A stretch of DNA of 64,000 nt from Bradyrhizobium niftali. GTDB taxonomy: Bacteria > Pseudomonadota > Alphaproteobacteria > Rhizobiales > Xanthobacteraceae. Made by a program: the position numbers and the translations under genes. Position 1 is the first letter of the stretch. The number at the start of each line of letters is the position of its first letter. Positions 9,013 to 17,567 of this stretch are shown here, piece after piece. The stretch is from positions 1-64,000 of the forward strand of contig NZ_SPQT01000032.1 in NCBI RefSeq assembly GCF_004571025.1, read 5' to 3'. Below the pieces are notes generated by a model. That model was not told where the DNA came from and did not search any database. It worked only from the letters and a program-made list of their open reading frames with translations.

Positions 9013-9858
9013 TTAGTCCAGTGCACCTTGTGAGAAGAAATGCTTGCGGATGCGCTGCACCAGCTCGGTGAAGACAGGATCGGCCATCACGTCGAGCGAA
9101 CGCGGGCGCGGCAGCGGCACGTCGTAGATCGCGGCGACCGCGCCGGGACGCTCGGTCATGACCAGCACGCGGTCGGCGAGGAACACGGCCTCCGGAATCG
9201 AATGCGTGATCAGCAGCACGGTCTTCTTCGTCTCGCGCTGGATCCGCATCAGCTCGACATTCATGCGCTCGCGCGTCAGCGCATCGAGCGCGCCGAACGG
9301 CTCGTCCATCAGCATGATCTTGGGGTCGTGCACCAGCGCACGGCAGATCGAGGCACGCTGCTGCATGCCGCCGGAGAGCTGCCACGGCAGCTTCTTCTCG
9401 AAGCCTTCCAGCCCCACCAGCTTCAGCAGCGCCTTGGCACGCTCGAGATATTTTTGCCGCGGCAGCCGCTTCATGTCGATCGGCAGCATCACGTTGGAAA
9501 GGATGTTCCGCCAGGGCAGCAGCAGCGCGTTCTGGAAGACGATGCCGACATTGCCGTGCGGCTTCGTCACCTTCTCGCCCTCGACCAGGATCTCGCCTGA
9601 CGTCGGCGGCAGCAGCCCCGAGATCAGCTTGAGCAGCGTGGACTTGCCGCAGCCGCTTGGGCCGACCACGACGAAGAACTCGCCCTCGTTGATGTCAAAA
9701 TCGAGCGGCCGCAGCGACGGCACGTCGCCGTCGCGCGTCCGGTAGGTCTTCGACACACCTGACAGCTTGATGCCCGACGCCTCGCCGGCAGCCCGGTCGC
9801 TCACCAGTCTCAGATGCGCGGCCGGCTGTGCGTCGATTGGTTTGGTCGCAGGATTCAT
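9013..9858 (-). CDS. ABC transporter ATP-binding protein, NitT/TauT/SsuB type
   Basis: A 281-residue ATPase with every motif intact: Walker A GPSGCGKST, Q-loop VFQNALLLPW, signature LSGGMQQR, Walker B IMLMDEPFGALD and the H-loop ITHSIPEA. The LLPW and DEPFGALD phrases are typical of nitrate/sulfonate/taurine-type importers. It pairs with the binding protein (10010-11002) and the permease (11059-11868). A palindromic repeat element lies between it and the binding-protein gene, so its mRNA may be processed or its expression tuned separately. Confidence 0.9.
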   Translation of the reverse strand: MNPATKPIDAQPAAHLRLVSDRAAGEASGIKLSGVSKTYRTRDGDVPSLRPLDFDINEGEFFVVVGPSGCGKSTLLKLISGLLPPTSGEILVEGEKVTKPHGNVGIVFQNALLLPWRNILSNVMLPIDMKRLPRQKYLERAKALLKLVGLEGFEKKLPWQLSGGMQQRASICRALVHDPKIMLMDEPFGALDALTRERMNVELMRIQRETKKTVLLITHSIPEAVFLADRVLVMTERPGAVAAIYDVPLPRPRSLDVMADPVFTELVQRIRKHFFSQGALD

Positions 9859-9874
9859 CGCACCCCTCTCCGCC

Positions 9875-9993
9875 CGTCGTCCCGGCGAACGCCGGGACCC
9901 ATACGCCGTGCCGGCGCGTTTGGGCACGCGGCGAGAGACCTTCCGTAACAAGCATGGACGGTGGTTATGGGTCCCGGCCTTCGCCGGGACGAC
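9875..9993. repeat. palindromic intergenic element, copy 1
   Basis: Inverted copies of a 28-29 bp unit, GTCGTCCCGGC...GCCGGGACCCATA, sit at 9875-9903 and 9966-9993 and face each other. The same pair arrangement recurs at 11977-12105 and 31670-31792. It is inserted between two genes of one operon. Each unit is itself a hairpin around the CCGGC/GCCGG core. Confidence 0.8.
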
Positions 9994-10009
9994 AGCGGAT
10001 ATTTGTCGC

Positions 10010-11002
10010 TCACGAGCCGCTCTTCGGCAGATAATCGTTGGTGTAGAACGCCTTCGGGTTATCCTTGGCCTTGGCGTCGAGCCCGCCATATTCGACCAGC
10101 AGGTTGACGGTCTCGGTCATGTTCTGGTCGGTGACCTGGAACGGCCGCTTGGTCTTGGTCTCCGCGGTCCGGTAGAGCGGAATGGTCAGTTCGAAGCCCT
10201 GCGTCAGCGTGTCGATCTTGCCGCCCTTGGGGTTGGCATCGAGGATCGACTGCGCCGCCACCTTCGGCTCCTTCTCGGCGGCTTCGACCGCCTTGGTCGT
10301 CGCCGACATGAAGCGGCGGACGAGATCGGCATTGGCCTTCACATAGTCGGCGTTGGCGATGATGCCTGAGGACACCATGTTGATGCCGTAGTCGGCGAAC
10401 TTGATCGGATAGACGTCCTTGCCGGTAGCGTCCTTGATCTTCATCGACTGGTCCATGACGTAGCCGAGCAGCAGGTCGGCCTGGCCGTTGATGACGGCGT
10501 TGAGCTTGGTCTGGCCGTCGCCCGCCACCGTCTGGAAGTCGCTTTCCTTAAGGCCGGTCTTCTTCAGGAACAGCGGCCAGATCTGGGTCATGGAGTCCGC
10601 CGGCGTGATCGCAACCGTCTTGCCCTTGATGTCCTCGGGCTTCCTGATGTTCTTGTCGACGAAGCCCATGGCGGACATCGGCGAGGTCTGAAGCAGCACA
10701 CCGGTCGCGACCACCGGCGCGCCCTTGATGGCGGCGCGCATCATGGTGGGCACGTCGACATAGCCGAAGTCGGCGGTCTTGGCGGCAACGGCCTGCGTGG
10801 TCGCAGCCGAGCCGCGGCCTTCCTGGATCTCGAGGTCGATGCCTTCAGCCGCGTAAATGCCCTTGGCCTTGCCGTAATAGAACGGCGCGTGTTCGCCATA
10901 GACGTACCAGTTCAGCATCAGCACGACCTTGTCGGCTGCCTGCGCCGGCATCGCCGCGAACGCCAGCAGCGCCACTGATGCAGCCCCTATCCACCGCTTC
11001 AT
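10010..11002 (-). CDS. ABC transporter substrate-binding protein, NMT1/SsuA type
   Basis: A 330-residue exported binding protein. The signal peptide MKRWIGAASVALLAFAAMPA ends in AQA/ADK. The mature start VVLMLNWYVYGEHAPFYYGKA and the segment GIDLEIQEGRGSAATTQAVA match the NMT1/THI5-like fold used for thiamine precursors, nitrate, sulfonates and aromatic acids. I chose the ATG with a GGAGAG site just ahead of it, rather than an in-frame GTG two codons upstream. It supplies the ligand to the permease and ATPase of the same operon. Confidence 0.85.
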   Translation of the reverse strand: MKRWIGAASVALLAFAAMPAQAADKVVLMLNWYVYGEHAPFYYGKAKGIYAAEGIDLEIQEGRGSAATTQAVAAKTADFGYVDVPTMMRAAIKGAPVVATGVLLQTSPMSAMGFVDKNIRKPEDIKGKTVAITPADSMTQIWPLFLKKTGLKESDFQTVAGDGQTKLNAVINGQADLLLGYVMDQSMKIKDATGKDVYPIKFADYGINMVSSGIIANADYVKANADLVRRFMSATTKAVEAAEKEPKVAAQSILDANPKGGKIDTLTQGFELTIPLYRTAETKTKRPFQVTDQNMTETVNLLVEYGGLDAKAKDNPKAFYTNDYLPKSGS

Positions 11003-11058
11003 CGTCACTCTCCCTTGTCGTTGTTGTTTCGGCCGTTGGTGGCCGTTCGTTGCTTCGC

Positions 11059-11868
11059 TTACACAGCGAAAATCACATCCTCGCGCTGGCTGACATGCCA
11101 GGGAATGACCAGCTTCTCGATCCGGTCCACGATCCAGAACAGGATCACGCCGAGCAGCGCCAGGATCACGAGGGCCGCGAACATGGTCGGCAGGTCGAAC
11201 GTGCCGATCGAGCGCTGCATCACATAGCCGATGCCGGAATTGGAGCCGACGAACTCGCCGACGACGGCGCCGACCACGGCGAGCGTCACCGACACTTTGA
11301 GCCCGGAGAAGATCGCGGGCAGCGCATGCGGCAGGTTCACCGCGCGGAACACCTGGAAACGGCTGCCCTGCATGGCGCGCGCGAGATCGACCATGTCAGG
11401 GTCGACCGATTTGAAGCCCTGAACCGCCGAGACCACCACCGGGAAGAAGCCGAGCAGGAAGGCGGAAATGACCTTGGGAATGATGCCGAAGCCGAACCAG
11501 ACCACGAACAGCGGCGCGATCGCGATCTTCGGCACGGACTGCGAGAACACCAGCAGCGGATAGACGTAGCTCTCCACCGTCTTCGACCCCGCGATCAGCA
11601 TCGCGACGGGAATGCCGAACAGCGCCGAGAGCAGGAAGCCGCAGACGGTCGCATAGGTGGTCGGCCAGGCCTGCCGCAGCAATTCCGGCCATTCGGTGCG
11701 CAGCACGGCGACGACATCGAGCGGAGCCGGGATCTGGTAGGCGGGAATCCTGAACACCCGGATCGCGAGATCCCAGGCCACCACGATGAAGACCAGGAAC
11801 AAGAACGGCCGAACCCAGGCCGCGTTCAGCACCTTGGACACCGCACCTTGCTGCTTCGGTTCGGCCAA
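11059..11868 (-). CDS. ABC transporter permease, NitT/TauT type
   Basis: A 269-residue inner-membrane permease with about six hydrophobic segments. The coupling-helix region AVNLPHALPAIFSGLKVSV corresponds to the EAA loop of the BPD_transp_1 family. The start appears to be TTG at 11868, preceded by GGGAGTGAAAA. No nearer ATG would preserve the first helix. It is the first gene of the seven-gene minus-strand operon. The region upstream holds a repeat element and then the TetR gene, transcribed in the same direction. Confidence 0.85.
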   Translation of the reverse strand: MAEPKQQGAVSKVLNAAWVRPFLFLVFIVVAWDLAIRVFRIPAYQIPAPLDVVAVLRTEWPELLRQAWPTTYATVCGFLLSALFGIPVAMLIAGSKTVESYVYPLLVFSQSVPKIAIAPLFVVWFGFGIIPKVISAFLLGFFPVVVSAVQGFKSVDPDMVDLARAMQGSRFQVFRAVNLPHALPAIFSGLKVSVTLAVVGAVVGEFVGSNSGIGYVMQRSIGTFDLPTMFAALVILALLGVILFWIVDRIEKLVIPWHVSQREDVIFAV

Positions 11869-11976
11869 TTTTCACTCCCGGCATTCTTCTTCGTTCTCAG
11901 GAGAAATTAACCCGTTGGATAAATACTGTCCAGACCTTTCCCTGTGACGTTTTGTGCGGGGGTTCCGCATATACGG

Positions 11977-12105
11977 CGTCGTCCCGGCGGAGGCCGGGAC
12001 CCATAACCACAGGGGGGAATTGGACGAAGACTGGTCGTTCGGGACTAGCACCGCGCGCCGTCGATAGATCACGCGGTATGGGTCCCGGCCTTCGCCGGGA
12101 CGACG
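11977..12105. repeat. palindromic intergenic element, copy 2
   Basis: Facing inverted units at 11977-12005 and 12077-12105 of the same GTCGTCCCGGC/GCCGGGAC family as at 9.9 kb. The inner 71 bp differ from copy 1 but begin with ACCACA as in copy 3. It lies between the TetR gene and the ABC permease gene. Confidence 0.8.
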
Positions 12106-12150
12106 ATGGGGAGGGATATCGGGTCAAGCGAAGCGGCGAAGCCGCAGCTC

Positions 12151-12864
12151 CTACACCGTCTGCACCACGCCCGCGCGCTTCTTCGGCGCGTTGACGATCT
12201 GCAGCAGCTCCGCCGACCGCCCCGTCAGCGCGGCCAGCACGAGGCCGGCCATGTGCGCGAGCCGCTCGTCCTTGGCGTCCTTGGCGAGCAGATCGCGGCC
12301 GAAGATCACGCTCAGCGTCGCCGAGTTCGAGAGATAGAAGAAGCTGAGCGCCGCGATCGAGATGTAGAGCTGGACGGGATCGACCGCGACCTGGAAGTCG
12401 CCGCTCTCGACGCCGCGCCTCACCACGGTGCGGATCATCTCGACGAAGGGCGAGTGCATCGACTTGACCTTGGTCGAGCGCTTCAGGTGCTTTGCGCGCG
12501 CGAGGTTCTCGGTCTGGAGCAGCGAGAGGAACTCGGGGTTGCGCAGGAAATAGCCCCAGGTGAATTCGATCAGGCGGCGGATCGCCTCGGGCGGATCGAG
12601 ATGCTCGAGATCGAGCCCGCGCTCCTCGCTGCGGATCTTGTCATAGGCGCCTTCGAGCACCGCCAGATAAAGCTCGTCCTTGTTGCCGACGTGGTAGTAG
12701 AGCATGCGCTTGTTGGCGCCAGCCTTGGCCGCGATGCGGTCGACGCGCGCCCCGGCAAGCCCGTGGGCGGAAAACTCCTGCTTGGCGGCTTCGAGAATGC
12801 GCAGCCGCATCCCCTCGGGATCGCGCTGCCATCTCAGATTTCGCTTTGCCTTCGCCTTCGCCAA
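12151..12864 (-). CDS. TetR family regulator, RutR/YcdC-like
   Basis: A repressor of about 237 residues. The N-terminal helix-turn-helix covers RILEAAKQEF through KRMLYYHVGNKDELYLAVLE. The C-terminal half (EFTWGYFLRNPEFLSLLQTEN) resembles the RutR/YcdC ligand-binding domain. The start is uncertain. A TTG at 12864 yields the basic leader MAKAKAKRNLRW seen ahead of many such domains, whereas the first ATG (12810) would give 219 residues. It lies upstream of the minus-strand ABC/enolase operon in the same direction and is the obvious local candidate regulator, but no operator was identified. Confidence 0.8.
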   Translation of the reverse strand: MAKAKAKRNLRWQRDPEGMRLRILEAAKQEFSAHGLAGARVDRIAAKAGANKRMLYYHVGNKDELYLAVLEGAYDKIRSEERGLDLEHLDPPEAIRRLIEFTWGYFLRNPEFLSLLQTENLARAKHLKRSTKVKSMHSPFVEMIRTVVRRGVESGDFQVAVDPVQLYISIAALSFFYLSNSATLSVIFGRDLLAKDAKDERLAHMAGLVLAALTGRSAELLQIVNAPKKRAGVVQTV

Positions 12865-12930
12865 ACCGGTTGCTCGCTGGGTGCTGTCAGGATGTCCTGT
12901 AACACGCGCGCACGGGTTTGAGAACGTTTC

Positions 12931-13038
12931 GTCATTCCGGGGCGCGCCCTCTTGGGCGCGAGCCCGGAATCCATCTTGCCGCGGGGTACGTGGATGAATG
13001 GATTCCGGGCTCGCCGCTCCGCGACACCCCGGAATGAC
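12931..13038. repeat. inverted repeat element (CATTCCGGGG family)
   Basis: GTCATTCCGGGG at 12931 is matched by CCCCGGAATGAC ending at 13038. An inner pair GCGAGCCCGGAATCCAT / ATGGATTCCGGGCTCGC lies inside. The whole can fold into one long cruciform. It belongs to the interspersed repeats in the otherwise empty 12.9-13.2 kb stretch upstream of the TetR gene. Confidence 0.75.
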
Positions 13039-13069
13039 GGAGGAAAAAAGCGTCCGCTGCCTCAACACC

Positions 13070-13154
13070 GTCATTGCGAGCGCAGCGAAGCAATCCAGAC
13101 TGCCACCGCGGAGACAGCCTGGATTGCTTCGTCGCAAGGGCTCCTCGCAATGAC
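13070..13154. repeat. 85-bp inverted repeat element, copy A
   Basis: GTCATTGCGAG at the left end is matched by CTCGCAATGAC at the right end, with an inner pair GAAGCAATCCAG / CTGGATTGCTTC. A second copy of exactly the same length lies at 29921-30005. The two are nearly identical apart from the central loop. It sits between the VOC gene and the CATTCCGGGG element. Confidence 0.85.
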
Positions 13155-13176
13155 GAGTGGAGAGGTCGGAGCCTGC

Positions 13177-14022
13177 TCAACCGGGCTTCGGCGAGCGCTC
13201 CAGCAGCACCGTCTGGATGCCACAGGTGCCGTCCCTCACCGTCATGATCCGCGTGCCCGGCTTGCGGCCGTTGCGCACCTCGGTGACGTCGAGGCCGGCG
13301 GCGATCAGGCGGGCGCGCGTGGCGTCGATATCGGCGACCCGCCAGCTCAGGCCCCAGAGACGGTCATGCGCGGCATCGCCGCCCGCCACGGGGCGGCGCA
13401 CCACCTCGACGATGAGGTCGCCGCAGCGGAAGAACATGAGCTGGCCCCAGTCCTGGTGCGAGCGGTCGAGCGCGAGATCAAGTCCGAGCCGCGCGCCATA
13501 GAGCGCGGCGGCGCGCTCGGAATCCTCGGTGGTGATCACGACGTGGTCGAGCGCGTCGATCGGCGCGATGTCGGTCGGGACCGATCGGGGGCGCTCCTCG
13601 GCCAGCTCGAGGAAGAACATGCGCACGCCACGCGTGAGTTCCGTGGCGGCGCGCGTGCGTTTCCAGTGCAGGACGGCCTCGGTGACAGCGTCGCTGCTTT
13701 CGACCTCGGCGACCGGATCGGGCTTGAGCGCCACCCGCTCCAGCCGCCGGTGCATCCTGCTCATGTCTGCGACACGAAAGCACAGGCTGGCGAGCACGCC
13801 TTCATGGTCGTCGAGCAGCGCGCGCATCCGGTCGGCGGTGACGCTGAAGCCGCTCGGCGCCATCAATTCGATCGTCATGTTCTCGAGGGTGAACAGCACC
13901 CGGTCGGCGCCCTCGCCGGAATTCTGCCAGGCCGGCGCGCGTCCCAGCAGCGTCTGATACGCCGCCTTGGCCGCACCGATATCCCGCACCAGAGCGACGA
14001 CGTGATCGAGGCCGGTGATCAT
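13177..14022 (-). CDS. VOC family protein, two glyoxalase-like domains
   Basis: A 281-residue protein with two vicinal-oxygen-chelate modules, roughly residues 1-115 (ITGLDHVVALVRDI) and 145-270 (IDALDHVVITTEDSE). The His of each LDHVV phrase and the Glu of MTIELMAP and LIVEVVRR fit metal-ligand positions of glyoxalases or extradiol dioxygenases. The ATG follows a purine-rich GGAGGGAGGGAG site. It is transcribed away from the PfkB kinase at 14247. The substrate is unknown. Confidence 0.8.
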   Translation of the reverse strand: MITGLDHVVALVRDIGAAKAAYQTLLGRAPAWQNSGEGADRVLFTLENMTIELMAPSGFSVTADRMRALLDDHEGVLASLCFRVADMSRMHRRLERVALKPDPVAEVESSDAVTEAVLHWKRTRAATELTRGVRMFFLELAEERPRSVPTDIAPIDALDHVVITTEDSERAAALYGARLGLDLALDRSHQDWGQLMFFRCGDLIVEVVRRPVAGGDAAHDRLWGLSWRVADIDATRARLIAAGLDVTEVRNGRKPGTRIMTVRDGTCGIQTVLLERSPKPG

Positions 14023-14246
14023 GCTCCCTCCCTCCCGACGGGGCCGGAACCGAACGTCCTGGGGGCGTCGGTTCTGCCCGGGCAACGCTGGCCCTGCCAC
14101 GGTCGTATTCCGGCCCCATACCGACCTCAAGCGCCTATCGCCATGACTCTGCAAATATTTTGGCTCCGCGAATGTTTTTGGCTCCCGCCGAAGCGGTGCT
14201 AAGGTAAGCAGCCGGCCGGGACCACCCAGCGCATCACGGACAAGCA

Positions 14247-15140
14247 ATGCAGGCTCTCTTTATCGGACAGACCTATATCGACGTCGTCTTCATCACCGAC
14301 CACATGCCGACCGGCGACGAGAAGCACGTGGCCTCGGACTACGCCGTGTCCTTCGGCGGCAACGCGGTCACGGCAGCGTTCTGCTGCGCCAAGCTCGGCA
14401 TCGTGCCCGATCTGATCGCGACTGCGGCCAATGACTGGCTGGGGCGCATGTTCCAGGACATGTGCGCGAAATACGCGATCTCGCTGCATGCGCGGAAGGT
14501 GAACCAGTCCTCGCTGTCCTTCATCATGCCCAAGGACGGCAAGCGCGCCATCGTCCGCTGCCGCGACGATTCCCACATCCATCCCTTTCCGATCCTCAAT
14601 CTCGGCAATTGCCGCGCGCTGCATGTCGACGGCCACCAGCCCGACGCCGCGATCCACTACGCCAAGGTTTGCCGCGAGGCCGGCATCCTGACTTCGCTCG
14701 ACGGCGGCGGCCTGCGCACCAACACGCACGAGCTGCTGGAATTCATTGACGTCGCGATCGTCGCCGAGCGGCTATGCGAGCAGATGGACCTGACGCCTGA
14801 GAAGATGCTGGACTACCTGAAGAGCCGCGGCTGCAAGATCGGCGGCGTCACCATGGGTGAGAAGGGCCTGCTCTGGTACAACGAGACGGGCACGGTCGAG
14901 ATCATGCCGGCGATGCCGATCCCGCGCGAGCGCGTGATCGACACCAACGGCGCCGGCGACGTCTTCCACGGCGCCTATGTCTATTCCTACCTCGCCCATC
15001 CCGGCAAAAGCTGGCGCGAGCATTTCGACTTCGCCCGCGCCGCCTCGACCTTCAAGATCCAGCGCCTCGGCAACGAGGCCGGCCTGCCGACCCTTGTCGA
15101 CATCGCCAAGGTCAGGCACGAGTTCGAGGTCAAAGCCTAG
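14247..15140 (+). CDS. PfkB family sugar kinase
   Basis: A 297-residue ribokinase-fold kinase. The N-terminal Gly-Gly signature is VSFGGNAVTAAFCCAKLG. The C-terminal catalytic signature is DTNGAGDVFHGAYVYSYL, with the anion-hole GAGD and the catalytic Asp. It is followed after 18 bp by a second PfkB gene, so they form a two-gene operon. The two proteins are clearly different family branches and not a recent duplication. The specific sugar or nucleoside is not evident. Confidence 0.85.
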   Translation: MQALFIGQTYIDVVFITDHMPTGDEKHVASDYAVSFGGNAVTAAFCCAKLGIVPDLIATAANDWLGRMFQDMCAKYAISLHARKVNQSSLSFIMPKDGKRAIVRCRDDSHIHPFPILNLGNCRALHVDGHQPDAAIHYAKVCREAGILTSLDGGGLRTNTHELLEFIDVAIVAERLCEQMDLTPEKMLDYLKSRGCKIGGVTMGEKGLLWYNETGTVEIMPAMPIPRERVIDTNGAGDVFHGAYVYSYLAHPGKSWREHFDFARAASTFKIQRLGNEAGLPTLVDIAKVRHEFEVKA

Positions 15141-15158
15141 TCTTCGGAGAGGTTCAAA

Positions 15159-16067
15159 ATGGGGCGCGTCTACGTCGCCGGAAGCATCAACATGGATGTG
15201 GTGGCGACGGCCGACCGCCATCCCAAGGTCGGCGAAACCGTCGCCGGCCAACAGGTGCTGTATTTCCCCGGCGGCAAGGGCGCCAACCAGGCCGTCGCGG
15301 CCTCGCGGCTCGGCGCCCGGACCACGCTGATCGGCCGCCTGGGCAAGGATTCATTCGGCGCCGAACTGAAGGCCTTCCTCGGCGGTCAGGGCATCGATCT
15401 CGGATATCTCCAGGAGACGGCGCAGGCGCACACGGGCACCGCCATCATCACGGTCGCGGCGGCCGACAACACCATCGTCGTTATTCCCGGCAGCAATGCG
15501 CTGGTCAGCGCGGATGACGTCAGTGTCGTCCCGCTTGTCAAAGGCGATGTCGCCGTCAGCCAGTTCGAGATTCCGCTCCCCACGATTGCCGCCTTCTTCC
15601 GGCGGGCGCGGGCGGCGGAGGCGACGACGCTGCTCAACCCGGCGCCGGCGCAGAAATTCGGCCGCGAGCTGCTTGAGCTCGTCGACATCCTCGTGCTCAA
15701 CGAGACCGAGCTCGGCTTCCTCGCCGGCACCGAGCTCTCCGACAGCGACGAGGCCGTGCGAATCATCGACGTGGCGCGGCAGCTTCAGGCGCACGCGGAC
15801 CAGACCATCTGCGTCACGCTCGGCAAGCGCGGCGTGCTCGCCCTCGCAGGCCAGGAGGAATTTCCAGTGCCGGGCCGCGTGGTGAAGGCGGTCGACACCA
15901 CGGGCGCCGGCGATTGCTTCGTCGGCGCGCTGGCGGCGCAACTCGCCGACGAAGTTCCCCTGCGCACGGCGCTCGCCTTCGCCAACGCCGCCGCCTCGAT
16001 CAGCGTGCAGCGCATGGGTGCCGGGCCGTCGATGCCGACGGCCGCGGAAGTGGCCGCTGTCTTATAG
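15159..16067 (+). CDS. rbsK: ribokinase-like PfkB kinase
   Basis: A 302-residue protein with ribokinase hallmarks. The start reads MGRVYVAGSINMDVVATAD, the substrate-binding GGKGANQAVAASRLGA follows, and the C-terminus has VDTTGAGDCFVGALAA. The length agrees with RbsK (about 300-310). It would phosphorylate ribose or a related pentose at O5. No ribose importer lies nearby, so the rbsK symbol rests on similarity of motifs only. It is co-transcribed with the kinase upstream. Confidence 0.75.
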   Translation: MGRVYVAGSINMDVVATADRHPKVGETVAGQQVLYFPGGKGANQAVAASRLGARTTLIGRLGKDSFGAELKAFLGGQGIDLGYLQETAQAHTGTAIITVAAADNTIVVIPGSNALVSADDVSVVPLVKGDVAVSQFEIPLPTIAAFFRRARAAEATTLLNPAPAQKFGRELLELVDILVLNETELGFLAGTELSDSDEAVRIIDVARQLQAHADQTICVTLGKRGVLALAGQEEFPVPGRVVKAVDTTGAGDCFVGALAAQLADEVPLRTALAFANAAASISVQRMGAGPSMPTAAEVAAVL

Positions 16068-16087
16068 GACGGAGCGCGCTTCCTTCG

Positions 16088-16111
16088 CCTCTCCCCGCAA
16101 GCGGGGAGAGG
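16088..16111. terminator. hairpin between convergent genes
   Basis: CCTCTCCCCGC and GCGGGGAGAGG form an 11-bp stem with almost no loop between the convergent rbsK-like and flavoprotein genes. No T-run follows on either side. It matches the CTCTCCCC/GGGGAGAG repeat seen at 39.2 and 44.8 kb, so it may be a repeat acting as an mRNA 3' end protector and not a classical terminator. Confidence 0.5.
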
Positions 16112-16120
16112 GAGAAGAGT

Positions 16121-17341
16121 TCACGCCAGCGCGCTCTTCAGGTCAAAGCTTTCATCCGCGGCCTGCTCCGGGGTGATCGAGCGGTCCATGCCCTGCAATC
16201 TGCGGCCGAACATGTGATCGCCGGCGCGGTTGATGGACTCGATGCCGACCAGTCTGTCGCCCCTGTAGCAGAACGCCGAGAACGCCTTCCTGGCGGGATC
16301 GCCGCGCAGAACGACGCGATCGTAGCCGGTGGTGAGGCCCGCGATCTGGAGCTTGTCGTCACCCTGATCGCTCCAGAACCAGGGATGGCTATCGTAAGGC
16401 TTGCTGTCGCCGGTCAGCCGCGCCGCGAGGCAGCGGGCGTGGTCGGTGGCGTTCTGCACAGATTCCAGCCGCAGCGAGCCGCCGAAGCGCGGGCTTGCGA
16501 ACAGCGCGCAATCGCCGATCGCCGAGATGTTGGGATCAGCCGTCGCGAGATATTCGTCGACGATGATGCCGGCAGCGACCGGCAGTCCCGCCTCGGCCGC
16601 GAGCTCGATGTTCGGCAGCACGCCGACGCCGACCACGACGAGGTCGGCGGGCAGATGCCTGCCGTCGCTCAAGGAGACGCCGGTGACCTTGCCGCCCTCG
16701 GCCTCGATCGAGGTTGCTTGCACACCGAGATGAATGCGGATGCCGGCCTCGCGATGCCGCGCCTGGAAATACTCCGAGACCTCCGCCGTCACCGCGCGCG
16801 CCATCACGCGCGGGGCGAGCTCGAGTACGTCGACCTCCAGCCCCTTGATCCGGGCCGTCGCTGCGAATTCGAGGCCAATGAAGCCGGCGCCGATCACCAC
16901 CACCCGCGTCTTCGACGCCATGATCTTTCGCAACGCCTCGCTGTCGTCGAGGATGCGCAGATATTTCACATCGGGCAGGTTGGCGTTGGGCAGATCGAGC
17001 AGCCGGTTGCGCGCGCCGGTCGCCAGCACGAGGTGGCCGTAGGGAAGCGTCTCGCCCGAGGCGAGGAGGACCTTGCGCCCGGCGCGGTCGATCGACACCG
17101 CGCGGCCGGCGATCAGCTCGATCTTCTGGTCCGCATAGAATTTCTCCGGCCGGAACATCAGGCTCTCCGGTCCGGCGGAGCCCTTGATGTAGGCCTTGGA
17201 CAAGGGCGGCCGCTGATAAGGCAGGTGCGCCTCGTCATTGATCAGGCAGACGCGATCGGAAAAACCGGCCTGCCGCAGGGATGCCGCAGCCTGGTAGCCA
17301 CCATGGCCGGCGCCGACAATGATCACCGGACCGCCAGTCAT
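16121..17341 (-). CDS. FAD-dependent ferredoxin/rubredoxin reductase-like protein
   Basis: A 406-residue flavoprotein. The FAD-binding GAGHGGYQAAASLRQAG opens the protein and the NAD(P)H-binding VVIGAGFIGLEFAATARI lies near residue 145. YQRPPLSKAYIKG is characteristic of reductases that serve Rieske oxygenase or P450 ferredoxins (ThcD, CamA, BphA4). No ferredoxin, P450 or oxygenase gene is adjacent, so its redox partner must be elsewhere. It diverges from the crotonase gene across 226 bp. Confidence 0.85.
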   Translation of the reverse strand: MTGGPVIIVGAGHGGYQAAASLRQAGFSDRVCLINDEAHLPYQRPPLSKAYIKGSAGPESLMFRPEKFYADQKIELIAGRAVSIDRAGRKVLLASGETLPYGHLVLATGARNRLLDLPNANLPDVKYLRILDDSEALRKIMASKTRVVVIGAGFIGLEFAATARIKGLEVDVLELAPRVMARAVTAEVSEYFQARHREAGIRIHLGVQATSIEAEGGKVTGVSLSDGRHLPADLVVVGVGVLPNIELAAEAGLPVAAGIIVDEYLATADPNISAIGDCALFASPRFGGSLRLESVQNATDHARCLAARLTGDSKPYDSHPWFWSDQGDDKLQIAGLTTGYDRVVLRGDPARKAFSAFCYRGDRLVGIESINRAGDHMFGRRLQGMDRSITPEQAADESFDLKSALA

Positions 17342-17567
17342 TGGAACAGCCCACTTCCGGAGACACGAGCGTGACCCATGTCGTCTCCTCTCACGCTGAT
17401 ATTGGCTTGGCTAGCCCAGGAGGAGCCGGCGCTCGTGTCCGTCCCTCAACAAAGGCGGCCCTATTTGAGCCTATCGCTCCGCCCAGCGCAAGGGCGGCGC
17501 GCGGGGATTGTCTCCCCTCGCCTTCTGCGATTTAGTCGCACGAACCACCTCATGCCGGGGATTTCCA

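Noticed and set aside
12931..13154. Clustered palindromes considered as a CRISPR array
   Set aside because: The units are inverted and not direct repeats, there are no regular spacers and no cas genes are present.
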